A stretch of DNA of 34,473 nucleotides from Candidatus Poseidoniaceae archaeon (GTDB taxonomy: Archaea > Thermoplasmatota > Poseidoniia > Poseidoniales > Poseidoniaceae). The notes beneath the pieces are model-generated. The model was not told the DNA's origin, did not search any database, and saw only the letters and a list, made by a program, of their open reading frames with translations. The stretch is from the NCBI GenBank assembly GCA_016777125.1, contig JADHSC010000019.1, positions 1-34,473 of the forward strand, read 5' to 3'. Positions 8,577 to 16,018 of the stretch are shown piece by piece. How positions within the stretch are numbered: the first letter of the stretch is position 1; every line of letters starts with the position of its first letter. A program made the position numbers and the translations under genes.

Positions 8577-9296
8577 ATGAACTACCTCATAATTGGCGGA
8601 AACAGCGACATTGCCCTGAATGTAATCACACGACTGCTCGACGATGGACATCATGTGCATTGTCTTATTCGAAATGCGGAACAGGAAGATGCCCTTGCTT
8701 CTCGAGGGATTACCGTAACGATTGGTGATGCTACAAGCGAAGACGACATGAAGCAATGCATTGCTGATGCGAAAGAACACGGTGAGATAAACGGCTTACT
8801 GCATTGTGTTGGTTCAATTGTTATCCGTCCTCCACATGCTCTTAACAAAGATGCTTTTGAGGAAGTGATCACAACAAATCTAACCTCTGCGTTCCTTGCA
8901 CTATCCATTGCAGGTAAGGCAATGCTTCGACAAGGAAGCGGCAGAATGGTCTTCTCTTCAAGCGTAGCTGGATCTCTCGGACTTGTGAATCATGAAGCGA
9001 TTGCTGCTGCTAAGGGTGGTATTGAGGCAATGGTTCGTGCATCTGCTGCAACCTATGCCCGTCGTGGATTGAGAATCAACGCTGTTGCGCCAGGACTTAC
9101 TGATACGAAGATGGCGAGCAAGATTCTCTCAAGCGATGCTATGCGAGAAACAGCTGCTCAGAAGATACCAACACAGCGAATCAACAAGAAAGAAGAGGCT
9201 GCTTCAGCCATGTACTGGTTGCTCACTGATGCTCCTGACAACTTGACAGGTCAAGTCCTACACCTTGATGGTGGAATGGCCAACGTCCTAGCCTGA
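8577..9296 (+). CDS. SDR-family protein with the catalytic Tyr replaced
   Basis: 239-residue short-chain dehydrogenase/reductase fold protein. The start ATG 8577 places the first Rossmann strand at the N-terminus (MNYLIIGGNSDIA), as expected; the upstream in-frame ATG at 8520 would add 19 residues that look unrelated and would overlap the promoter of the divergent gene. Fold landmarks are LLHCVGS (the NNAG position) near 74-80, Asn101 (TTNLTS), Ser129 in FSSSVAG, Lys146, NAVAPGLTDT and the C-terminal LTGQVLHLDGG. The residue 13 after Ser129, normally the catalytic Tyr, is Ile142 (EAIAAAKGG). The enzyme therefore either uses another acid/base or is not a classical dehydrogenase. Its stop lies 9 nt before the FAD oxidoreductase start, so the two are almost certainly co-transcribed and may act together. 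Confidence 0.85.
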   Translation: MNYLIIGGNSDIALNVITRLLDDGHHVHCLIRNAEQEDALASRGITVTIGDATSEDDMKQCIADAKEHGEINGLLHCVGSIVIRPPHALNKDAFEEVITTNLTSAFLALSIAGKAMLRQGSGRMVFSSSVAGSLGLVNHEAIAAAKGGIEAMVRASAATYARRGLRINAVAPGLTDTKMASKILSSDAMRETAAQKIPTQRINKKEEAASAMYWLLTDAPDNLTGQVLHLDGGMANVLA

Positions 9297-9305
9297 GGGA
9301 AGGAC

Positions 9306-10556
9306 GTGAGAGCGGTTGTTGTTGGCGCAGGCCTTGCTGGAATAGCAGCGACGTGGGCTCTCGAGCAACACGGATACGAATGTGTTCTCCTCGAGTCATC
9401 AGACCGTATTGGTGGCCGGATGAAGACGACAACACTGGGTAAACATAACGTCGATGAGGGGTTCCATGTCTTACATACAGCCTATCCATCGCTTCAACGA
9501 TGGCTCGATATTGAACGATTGGAACTCAAACCAATGGATCCTGCTACGAGTCTCATCACCCCTTCCAGTGGCCGTTTACAGACGCTTGGAGACCCTCTGC
9601 GGGCTCCTTTGTTGATGCTACCCTCCCTGTTCACAGCAGGCCCATGGAATGCTCTACGGATGCTTCGATGGCGATTGAAATCAAAGAAGAACGATATCGA
9701 ATATGCAATGGATCATCCAACACAATCCATCGATAAGGGGTTTGAATTAATGGGCTTTAGCCCATCGTTTAGAGACTCCTTCTTACATCCACTCTTTACT
9801 GGGATTACGCTCGATAATGAGCGAAGAGAACGGACATCATTTGCTTCCTTCACCTGGGCTGCTATGTCGCATGGAAGCATGACAATGCCAAAAGATGGAA
9901 TTCAAGCAGTTCCTAAACAACTTGCTTCTCATCTGAATGAGAACACGATTCGCTACAATACCAACGTTCGTTCAGTCTCTTCATCTGGAGTTGTCCTTGA
10001 TAATGGAGAAACGATGGATGCTGATCTTGTTGTCGTAGCTGTACCCCAACATGTTGCGAACACTTGGCTCGACAATCCTCAAGGAATCCTGCGTAAACAA
10101 ACTGCTACGTTCGTTTTTGAGGCAGAACAATCACCCCTCGAAAAACCTCGATTACTGCTCAATCGTGAATATGAACAGGAAGGGCAAAACATCCTGCACG
10201 TCCACGTACCAACACTGTTGCATGCTTCAACCAAGCACCTTGTTGTTGCAACAGTGGTCGGTGAAATGGCTAGTGACCATAAGAAAAAGTCTGTTCAGAA
10301 AGCCATTCATGAGGAATTACGACAGTGGTTCGGTCAAGATACATCCTCATGGAAACTCCTAGGAACAACACATGTCGATTATGCACTTCCATCGGGTTCT
10401 GTTACTGGAAAAGGCAGAGAACGTCTAGAATTGGTTCATGATGGCGTCTATTACATTGGCGACCATACCACCCATCCTTCAGTCCATGGCACCTTACGTT
10501 CCGTTGAGCGTTTACTCGAACGTTTGGAGATTTCATTACCGCTTCATTCATCATGA
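9306..10556 (+). CDS. FAD-dependent oxidoreductase (amine oxidase / phytoene desaturase-like)
   Basis: 416-residue flavoprotein of the amine oxidase/carotenoid desaturase superfamily. The N-terminal dinucleotide-binding motif is VVVGAGLAGIAA (Gly7, Gly9, Gly12) with the ribose-binding Glu30 in LLESSDRIGGRM. The C-terminal FAD motif is GVYYIGDHTTHPSVHGTLRSVERLL, so both ends of the FAD-binding fold are present. The middle is the substrate domain and gives no specific clue. The start is GTG 9306, placing MRAVVVGAG at the N-terminus, directly after GAGGGAAGGA. It forms a tight two-gene unit with the preceding SDR. Polyene, isoprenoid or amine substrates are all possible; no carotenoid synthesis genes lie nearby to decide. 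Confidence 0.85.
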   Translation: MRAVVVGAGLAGIAATWALEQHGYECVLLESSDRIGGRMKTTTLGKHNVDEGFHVLHTAYPSLQRWLDIERLELKPMDPATSLITPSSGRLQTLGDPLRAPLLMLPSLFTAGPWNALRMLRWRLKSKKNDIEYAMDHPTQSIDKGFELMGFSPSFRDSFLHPLFTGITLDNERRERTSFASFTWAAMSHGSMTMPKDGIQAVPKQLASHLNENTIRYNTNVRSVSSSGVVLDNGETMDADLVVVAVPQHVANTWLDNPQGILRKQTATFVFEAEQSPLEKPRLLLNREYEQEGQNILHVHVPTLLHASTKHLVVATVVGEMASDHKKKSVQKAIHEELRQWFGQDTSSWKLLGTTHVDYALPSGSVTGKGRERLELVHDGVYYIGDHTTHPSVHGTLRSVERLLERLEISLPLHSS

Positions 10557-10589
10557 AAGGTTGATGAAGGGAAACGCAGGCGACAAGGT

Positions 10590-11594
10590 ATGGCGATTGA
10601 CCCCGACGAATTCGATATCCCCGTTCAGGATTACGATTTTTCCAAAGCAACTCAAACTACGTCTCTTATCGACCAGATGGCACTAGCAGGCGGTTTTACT
10701 GCCACAAAGCTCGCTACTGCTCGTGATATTCTTCTTGATATGAAGCAACAATCTGATGCTGTTGATGGTGATTTGAGCAAAGTAACCAATTGGCTTTCAT
10801 TCCCTGCATGTCTATGCGCTACCGGTACACGTTCGTTCTTTGTTGAGGCTGTTAAGACCAAGATGTTCAATGTCCTTTCAACCACGTGTGGAACGCTCGA
10901 TCACGATATCGCTCGTTCCTACAAGGACTATTATCACGGAGCTTTCGAACTCGATGATATTGAACTTGGAGAACATTCCTTGATGCGTCTGGGTAACGTC
11001 ATTGTTCCAAATTCATCCTATGGAGAAATTATCGAAGCGGTTGTTATGCCAGCACTCGAAGAAATCTATCAGGACCGATTGAAGGAAACCGGCAAGACAG
11101 GTGCTGATGCATGGATTGGCTTTGGTTCGATTCATCTTGTATGGGAACTCGGAAAGCGAATTGGAACACCAAACTCTCTCATCTATTGGGCTTGGAAGAA
11201 TCAAATTCCAGTCTGTATACCAGGCATAACCGACGGATCGATCGGTGCACAATTGTTCATGTTCCGTCAACGTCATCGTGATTTCCATATCGATACACTC
11301 GCAGATGAGCAAGTCATGTCTGACCTTACGTGGGATGTAGAAACCTCAAATGCACTCATGGTCGGCGGAGGTATCTCAAAGCATCACGTCATTTGGTGGA
11401 ATCAATACAGAGGTGGACTTGACTCCGCTGTCTACATTACAACTGCTCCTGAGCATGATGGAAGTCTCTCTGGTGCTCGACTTCGCGAAGCAATCAGTTG
11501 GGGTAAAATGCGTCCAGAAGCACCAAACATGTGTGTTGAAGGTGATGCAAGTGTTCTACTTCCACTTCTTGGAAGCGACATCTTCAATCGTTGA
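10590..11594 (+). CDS. dys: Deoxyhypusine synthase
   Basis: NAD-dependent enzyme that transfers the aminobutyl group of spermidine to a lysine of translation factor aIF5A, the first step in hypusine formation. The 334-residue protein carries the family landmarks: LSTTCGTLDHDIAR near 96-109 (NAD site), GSIHLVWE, the active-site lysine Lys203 in YWAWKNQIPV, PGITDGSIG at 211-219, GGGISKHHVIWWNQ and the VYITTAPEHDGSLSGARLREAISWGK block that closes the active site. The length fits the family. ATG 10590 is the first plausible start; the AAGGT immediately before it is too close to be a ribosome-binding site, so a leaderless transcript is possible. Its 3' end overlaps the convergent epimerase-like gene by 11 nt. 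The aIF5A gene is not in this window. Confidence 0.95.
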   Translation: MAIDPDEFDIPVQDYDFSKATQTTSLIDQMALAGGFTATKLATARDILLDMKQQSDAVDGDLSKVTNWLSFPACLCATGTRSFFVEAVKTKMFNVLSTTCGTLDHDIARSYKDYYHGAFELDDIELGEHSLMRLGNVIVPNSSYGEIIEAVVMPALEEIYQDRLKETGKTGADAWIGFGSIHLVWELGKRIGTPNSLIYWAWKNQIPVCIPGITDGSIGAQLFMFRQRHRDFHIDTLADEQVMSDLTWDVETSNALMVGGGISKHHVIWWNQYRGGLDSAVYITTAPEHDGSLSGARLREAISWGKMRPEAPNMCVEGDASVLLPLLGSDIFNR

Positions 11595-12309
11595 TTCGAC
11601 CAGCTAAGTACAGCATTAATCCAGTTCGCAATGGGCTGGTTGGTTGCCATCCTTGCTCATCACATTCCATCAATACATCATGCAGTGGTCCAAGCGGAGG
11701 GCGTTGTTGTTCTACAACATCTTGAATGGGAACGACGCTTATCTTCGGTGAAGGTGGTTGATCGAGTAGCGAAGCCGTGAATGTTCCTGTTGAACCTGCT
11801 TGTGTTCGCTGCCAAAGCATAGAGAATTCATCGATGGTTTGCTGAGCAAGCCATCCTCTACGCCCTGCAATATCGACAATATCTGGTAATGTTGGCGAAT
11901 GAAGTGCAATACGAACCAATGCTTCAACAACATCTGACTCTGAAACCCAGTAATGTGTACCTGTGGCTTGATATGAGGATTCTTTTTGATTCCAAAGTTG
12001 TTCGAGAAAGAGATTGTTCAGACCCGGGTTCGAACCTGTGGGAAGAACATCATGCAATCGTATTTGAGAGGTTAAGCCTTCAGATTCAACTGTCACAATG
12101 TTTTCTTGATCAAAGAAAGAGAAACAAACATCTGCATCGGTTGATGCTTCGATAAAAGAAAGACCTGTCGTAAGAATCGCTGCATAGCGCTCTGAGTAGG
12201 ATTCAACAAGGGATGCATCAATGCAAACGGTACATTCGAACATTAACAATCGTTCAGCAAAGGACTGTGCAACAGAACCTTCCAGATGTTGAATCTGTAT
12301 TCGTCGCAT
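11584..12309 (-). CDS. Truncated extended-SDR (NAD-dependent epimerase-like) protein, probably non-catalytic
   Basis: 241-residue protein with no glycine-rich nucleotide-binding motif and no YxxxK pair. The second half nevertheless follows the sugar-nucleotide epimerase/dehydratase pattern: RLHDVLPTGSNPG in place of RLFNVYGPGQ, then WVSESDVVEALVRIAL in place of the conserved DDVVEAL region, and a C-terminal QGWQPTSPLRTGL resembling LGW.P..sLe.GL. I read it as an extended SDR that has lost the first part of the Rossmann fold. It may be a scaffold or decayed enzyme rather than an active one. ATG 12309 is used; GTG 12318 overlaps the upstream aminotransferase stop (TGAGTG) and is the alternative. 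It is co-transcribed with that aminotransferase. Confidence 0.6.
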   Translation of the reverse strand: MRRIQIQHLEGSVAQSFAERLLMFECTVCIDASLVESYSERYAAILTTGLSFIEASTDADVCFSFFDQENIVTVESEGLTSQIRLHDVLPTGSNPGLNNLFLEQLWNQKESSYQATGTHYWVSESDVVEALVRIALHSPTLPDIVDIAGRRGWLAQQTIDEFSMLWQRTQAGSTGTFTASLLDQPPSPKISVVPIQDVVEQQRPPLGPLHDVLMECDEQGWQPTSPLRTGLMLYLAGRIND

Positions 12310-12318
12310 TGTTCTCAC

Positions 12319-13803
12319 TCAAAGGAATGCTTCGATCGCTTGTCGTGTGAGGTCAACAACCAGATCGACTTCCTCGGAAGTGATGTTGAAATTCGGCGTG
12401 TATCGAAGTGCATTGACACCACCGTGAATGACTCCAAGACCGTGCTTTCTACACCAGACTTCGACCATATCAAATCCAACGACTTGGAAGCGTTCAGGGT
12501 CAAGTTCTGCACATACGAGTAGCCCCGTTCCTTGAACTTCGAGGATTTCATTCGGGTATTGTTCTTGCAGTGCTTTGAGTTTCTCAACCATTTCAGCACC
12601 ACGATCTCGGATGTTGTTACGAAGTTCAGGAGTAATGTGGTCAAGAACTGCAACTGCAGTTTCAAGTGCACGTGGATTGGTTGTCATGGTGTTTCCATAT
12701 ATTCCAACGACGTAGAGTTCACTTGCTCGCTTGTTCATACCAAGGACAGACAATGGGTATTGTCCTGCGTTGAGTGCTTTTGACCATGCTTCGAGATCAG
12801 GAGCCTCTGCATCTTCAAATCCTTGATAGTCGACGACAGACAAGCATCCTTGTCCTCTCAATCCTGCTTGAACTGAATCGACCATGAGCATGGAGCCGTG
12901 TTCATTTGTAAGTCTTCGAGCTTCATCATAGAACGCTCTGTCAACACATCTTCCTGGACTTCCTTCACCTTGTACAGGCTCAAGCGCCATCATTTCAATA
13001 AAGAAGCCTTCATCATCTGCACGCTTGAACATTGCTTGCAATGCAGGAATGTCGTTTGCAGGCACCAAGAGTAAATTGTCCATGTCTCTGAAACTTGCAA
13101 GATTCTTCTTGTAACTGGTCATACAAGAGTGAGAGATTTGAGCAGGTCGGCCTGTTCTTCCGTGGAAAGCACGCTCAACTGCAAGGAGTTTGATTGGCTT
13201 TCCTTCATGTCTGCCACCAGGGTCAGTCATGCTCTTGGCGTTAACATCAGCAATACGAAGGCTGACTGTTACGGATTCAGAACCGCTGTTCATACAGATA
13301 AAACGATCAAAAGGACAGTGCCCACGAGTATGGCCAAGTTCCTTGCGTAGACGTTCACCAAGGCGCTTTTGAGAGAAAGAAGGAGTCATGACATTGGCCA
13401 TCACCCAATTCTGGGACATTGCTTTGATGATCGAATCAGGGCCGTGTCCGCTTCCAAGCATACCATATCCACCATTATCGTGAAGTACAGCTCCACTGGA
13501 GGTTACCAACCAAGGTCCACGTCCTGCGATTGGAATGTATGGGTTTACTGTAGCAGGTGCATAGAAGTTCACGTAGTCTTGTTGCAGATGAGGGATGAGT
13601 TCTGATTCTGGAAGGGTCATAACATCCATTCCGAATTCTTTAACCAATGCGTGATGAGCTTCCCCTGCTTCGTTGATCGCCTGGACGAGTTGGGTGTCAG
13701 TAGCACAGAATCGAGCGATAATTTCATCGCCAAGTCCCACGGTTTCCTGAGCCCCGCTTATGTCTCGAAGGTGCTGAAGTATGGTGAGAGGATTATCCGC
13801 CAT
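12319..13803 (-). CDS. Class III PLP-dependent aminotransferase
   Basis: 494-residue aminotransferase of the ornithine/acetylornithine/lysine-6-aminotransferase class. Visible features are the phosphate-binding SGSES at 173-177, AFHGRTG near 212-218 (usual GYHG), ALEPVQGEGS near 273-282, the pyridine-N Asp309 in MLMVDSVQAG, the Schiff-base Lys342 in AWSKALNAGQYPLS, and YGNTMTTNPRA. The N-terminal ~75 residues before the catalytic fold are longer than usual. It lies upstream of, and is coupled to, the epimerase-like gene, which suggests amino-sugar or amino-acid work, but the substrate is not determined. An in-frame stop sits 15 nt before ATG 13803; a strong AAGGAGGT lies at 13825-13832, too far upstream for normal spacing, and a TATA-like box is at 13864-13871. 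Confidence 0.88.
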   Translation of the reverse strand: MADNPLTILQHLRDISGAQETVGLGDEIIARFCATDTQLVQAINEAGEAHHALVKEFGMDVMTLPESELIPHLQQDYVNFYAPATVNPYIPIAGRGPWLVTSSGAVLHDNGGYGMLGSGHGPDSIIKAMSQNWVMANVMTPSFSQKRLGERLRKELGHTRGHCPFDRFICMNSGSESVTVSLRIADVNAKSMTDPGGRHEGKPIKLLAVERAFHGRTGRPAQISHSCMTSYKKNLASFRDMDNLLLVPANDIPALQAMFKRADDEGFFIEMMALEPVQGEGSPGRCVDRAFYDEARRLTNEHGSMLMVDSVQAGLRGQGCLSVVDYQGFEDAEAPDLEAWSKALNAGQYPLSVLGMNKRASELYVVGIYGNTMTTNPRALETAVAVLDHITPELRNNIRDRGAEMVEKLKALQEQYPNEILEVQGTGLLVCAELDPERFQVVGFDMVEVWCRKHGLGVIHGGVNALRYTPNFNITSEEVDLVVDLTRQAIEAFL

Positions 13804-13863
13804 GGTAAGAGGGTGTCAAAGACCTCCTTTGAACATAGCCCTGTAGCCAGTTTCAACACCTCC

Positions 13864-13871
13864 ATATTATA
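13864..13871 (-). promoter_or_regulatory. TATA-like box for the aminotransferase transcript
   Basis: Read on the minus strand the sequence is TATAATAT, within CCTATAATATGG. It lies about 60 nt upstream of the aminotransferase ATG at 13803, so initiation ~25 nt downstream would give a leader of roughly 35-40 nt that includes the AAGGAGGT at 13825-13832. The match is visible; function is inferred. Confidence 0.5.
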
Positions 13872-13906
13872 GGTCTACATTTGCCCTCAGTAGTATAAAG
13901 TATGAA

Positions 13907-14120
13907 AATTCAATTGGAATTTAGCCTAATTTACGTTATTTGACCTCAAATCACCTCCGATCTGGAACTCACATATTCTTAAACTGAATCCAATTGAAAT
14001 TGGAAAGTATTGGAAATGAAATTACAGTATATTTTGAGAATTATACGACATTCCAAAATGAAAAATAAATCGCTCTCCCAATTGAGTTAAACGTTCTATA
14101 AATCCAAATTCCAATTGGAA
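13907..14120. repeat. Cluster of ATTGGAA / CCAATTGG palindromic elements in the 401-nt divergent intergenic region
   Basis: The longest non-coding stretch in the window (13804-14204) is AT-rich. It holds ATTGGAA at 13913-13919, 13999-14005, 14009-14015 and 14114-14120. The middle two are ATTGGAAA copies exactly 10 bp apart. There are also palindromes: CCAATT-GA-AATTGG at 13990-14003 and the perfect 12-bp TTCCAATTGGAA at 14109-14120, plus CCAATTGAG at 14078-14086. The last palindrome is 23 bp upstream of the TATA box of the PRC-barrel gene, a natural position for an operator. A second plus-strand TATA-like element, TATAAAG at 13894-13900, has no gene close behind it. Apart from these elements I see nothing coding in the stretch. 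Confidence 0.6.
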
Positions 14121-14143
14121 ATTCGATTATTGTAGTCGAAGAG

Positions 14144-14150
14144 TATAATA
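14144..14150 (+). promoter_or_regulatory. TATA box of the PRC-barrel gene
   Basis: TATAATA, 55 nt upstream of the ATG at 14205. Initiation about 25 nt downstream would give a leader of about 30 nt carrying GAGGAG at 14189-14194. Confidence 0.55.
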
Positions 14151-14204
14151 GGCGGGTCGGTTGAACCTAGGATAACCGGGCAAGTCCCGAGGAGATGGGA
14201 AAAT

Positions 14205-14795
14205 ATGGCAGATAAAGAATACAACATCCAGGAATTAGTACACCGGGATGTCTATGTGAACGACAAAAAAGTAGGAACAATTGTTGGTGAACGACACCAT
14301 CCTAACGAGGCTCGCGTCCAATCGATGCGGATCCAAGTTGAGACAGAAGTCGCTGACGAATACATGCGTAAGCCTGCAGAACTAGCACCTTTACCTAAGG
14401 AACTAGTTCACAGCATTCAGAACGATGGCACTGTAAAGTTGTCAAAGTCGATGCGCGAACTACAACGAAGATGGAGAAACACGATCCGTGTTGATGAGAA
14501 ACTCTACGCACCTGACGAAATGCTTGACAGAGCTGTCCTCGACAACCAAGGACGAGAAGTTGGCGTTATTATCGATATGGTCAAAGTAAAGCGTACATAC
14601 AAGGGATTCACCGTTCGAACTCGACTTCATGCTCAAAAGCAATATGGAATCGGCGCAGAAATCAAAATTCCAATCACGGCGTTTGCAAGAACTCGTGAGC
14701 GCCTCGACGAGATTGTTCTTTCACGAACCTTCGATCGCGTCTTGCAGTTGCCTTCATACATCGCAATTAACGATCCAGATTTCAACGAAGAGTGA
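14205..14795 (+). CDS. PRC-barrel domain protein (tandem)
   Basis: 196-residue soluble protein with two beta-rich units of PRC-barrel character. The first is near 8-50 (VHRDVYVNDKKVGTIVGE, then a strand run MRIQVE); the second is near 95-150 (LYAPDEMLDRAVLDNQGRE followed by VGVIIDMVKVK). It has no membrane segment. PRC-barrel proteins serve in RNA processing (RimM), photosynthetic reaction centres and, in euryarchaea, in cell-division complexes with SepF (CdpB type). A link to division is tempting but rests on fold only. The gene stands behind a TATA box and a GAGGAG site, downstream of the palindrome cluster, and is followed by tRNA-Ile. Confidence 0.7.
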   Translation: MADKEYNIQELVHRDVYVNDKKVGTIVGERHHPNEARVQSMRIQVETEVADEYMRKPAELAPLPKELVHSIQNDGTVKLSKSMRELQRRWRNTIRVDEKLYAPDEMLDRAVLDNQGREVGVIIDMVKVKRTYKGFTVRTRLHAQKQYGIGAEIKIPITAFARTRERLDEIVLSRTFDRVLQLPSYIAINDPDFNEE

Positions 14796-14849
14796 TTTGC
14801 AAACGACCGTCATTCTTATGACAGGGTTGCAGGTCGCAGAGTTGCCCTT

Positions 14850-14926
14850 GCGCGGGTGGCTTAGTCGGTTAGAGCACCCGGCTGATAACCGGGAGGTCGC
14901 AGGTTCAAGTCCTGCCTCGCGCACCA
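14850..14926 (+). tRNA. tRNA-Ile (anticodon GAT)
   Basis: The cloverleaf is complete: acceptor strand GCGCGGG at 14850-14856 pairs with CTCGCGC at 14916-14922 (one G-U), the anticodon stem CCCGG/CCGGG encloses CTGATAA (anticodon GAT), and the T arm is GCAGG-TTCAAGT-CCTGC. The discriminator base is A at 14923 and the CCA end is encoded at 14924-14926. There is no intron. An AT-rich element, TTCTTATGA around 14813-14821, could serve as its TATA region. Confidence 0.95.
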
Positions 14927-15002
14927 ACCCTCATCTTTTGGCTGTCGAAAGACTCGCAAAGCACATGAACGGGCGGCGTTCAGCACGTATTGAGGGAAAG
15001 CC

Positions 15003-15935
15003 ATGGTCGTTGTCTCAGGAAGTAATGCACAACAGGTAGCAGAACAACTTGCACTTGCACTGAAGTGGGATCATGTGCAACTTGAAGCCCGACGTTTTCC
15101 TGATACTGAAGGATACATCCGAATTCCTGAAGAACAAATCGAAGCCATTCGCAAGGAACCTGTCGTTGTTGTATCCAACACATTTCCAGATGCTGGGATT
15201 GTTGAAACACTTCTCATGCTCAAAGCAATTTCAGATGTTCGAAAAGGATCCTTGGAAAACCTTCGAGGAATAGAACCTCAAAGAATGGAGAATATCGGCC
15301 CCGGGGTATACCTCGCGGTACCATATTTCGGATATTCTCGACAAGACAAGCGTTTCAAGCCTGGAGAAGTCATCTCAGCTCGGGCAATCGCCGATATGCT
15401 CGCAACACAGTGTGATGGCTTGACGGTACTCGATTTACACGCCCCTCAAGTCCTTGAAAATCTCGATATTCCAGTCGCATTTACCTCGGCAATGCCAGAA
15501 TTAGCTAACCATCTTCAATCTGAAGTCAAGCCAGATTTCATTCTCTCTCCAGACAAAGGTGCAATCGATCGTGCAAGTCAAGTTGCACAATTGATCGATT
15601 GTGAATTCTCCTACCTGGAGAAAACTCGTATTGATGCACATACAATTATCCACAAAGCGAAAGATTTGGATGTTCAAGGAAAAGTTGTGGCCATCGTCGA
15701 TGATATGATTGCAACTGGCGGAACTATCTGTCGCGCTGCTGATGCATTGAGAAGTCAAGGGGCTACAGAAGTCCACGCCGCTTGTTCCCACGGCCTCTTC
15801 ACGGGTGGAGCAATTCGACGACTCACACAATTTGTTGATGGCGTTCACGCAACAGGTAGTTTAGCAAATCCACGCTCAGTCATCGATGCGGGCGAAGCAT
15901 TAGCACGTGGAGTTCGGGAACTTCTCAACAACTGA
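15003..15935 (+). CDS. prs: Ribose-phosphate pyrophosphokinase (PRPP synthetase)
   Basis: Cytoplasmic enzyme making 5-phosphoribosyl-1-pyrophosphate from ribose-5-phosphate and ATP for purine, pyrimidine, histidine and NAD synthesis. The 310-residue protein has RRFPDTEGYIRI near 30-41, the catalytic loop PYFGYSRQDKRFKPGE at 107-122, the DLHAPQV segment, and the PRPP-binding loop IVDDMIATGGTI at 231-242. The overall pattern is that of archaeal-type enzymes. Compared with homologues there is an extra segment of about 15 residues around 81-99 (KGSLENLRGIEPQRMENI) just before the PYFGYSRQD strand. ATG 15003 is preceded by GAGGGA at 14992-14997. It lies between tRNA-Ile and the ribosomal protein cluster. 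Confidence 0.95.
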   Translation: MVVVSGSNAQQVAEQLALALKWDHVQLEARRFPDTEGYIRIPEEQIEAIRKEPVVVVSNTFPDAGIVETLLMLKAISDVRKGSLENLRGIEPQRMENIGPGVYLAVPYFGYSRQDKRFKPGEVISARAIADMLATQCDGLTVLDLHAPQVLENLDIPVAFTSAMPELANHLQSEVKPDFILSPDKGAIDRASQVAQLIDCEFSYLEKTRIDAHTIIHKAKDLDVQGKVVAIVDDMIATGGTICRAADALRSQGATEVHAACSHGLFTGGAIRRLTQFVDGVHATGSLANPRSVIDAGEALARGVRELLNN

Positions 15936-15969
15936 CCGCTTTACTGTGTTCAATTTCCCGTCCAATGCG

Positions 15970-15976
15970 TTTATAT
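15970..15976 (+). promoter_or_regulatory. TATA box of the ribosomal protein/aIF5B cluster
   Basis: TTTATAT, 49 nt upstream of the rpl7ae ATG at 16019. A start about 25 nt downstream leaves a short leader with GAGGT at 16007-16011. This probably drives rpl7ae-rps28e-rpl24e and perhaps ndk and aIF5B. Confidence 0.5.
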
Positions 15977-16018
15977 GGACGGGTCACAGCGGAAGGATTA
16001 CCACACGAGGTAATACCA

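Noticed and set aside
4203-10568. Identical 12-mer AAGGTTGATGAA at 4203-4214 and 10557-10568, both just before genes
   Set aside because: It contains a ribosome-binding-site-like core and stop/start codons, and only two copies were noticed; coincidence is adequate.
10564-10686. ATG at 10564 with an ORF in another frame before and across the deoxyhypusine synthase start
   Set aside because: It overlaps the well-supported dys gene out of frame and the product has no family pattern.
14809-14822. Inverted repeat GTCAT-TCTT-ATGAC upstream of tRNA-Ile
   Set aside because: Short, single copy, and lies where a TATA-like element would be expected; likely chance.
14629-15039. 136-codon plus-strand ORF spanning the PRC gene end, the tRNA and the prs start
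   Set aside because: It runs through tRNA-Ile and overlaps two well-supported genes; no family pattern.
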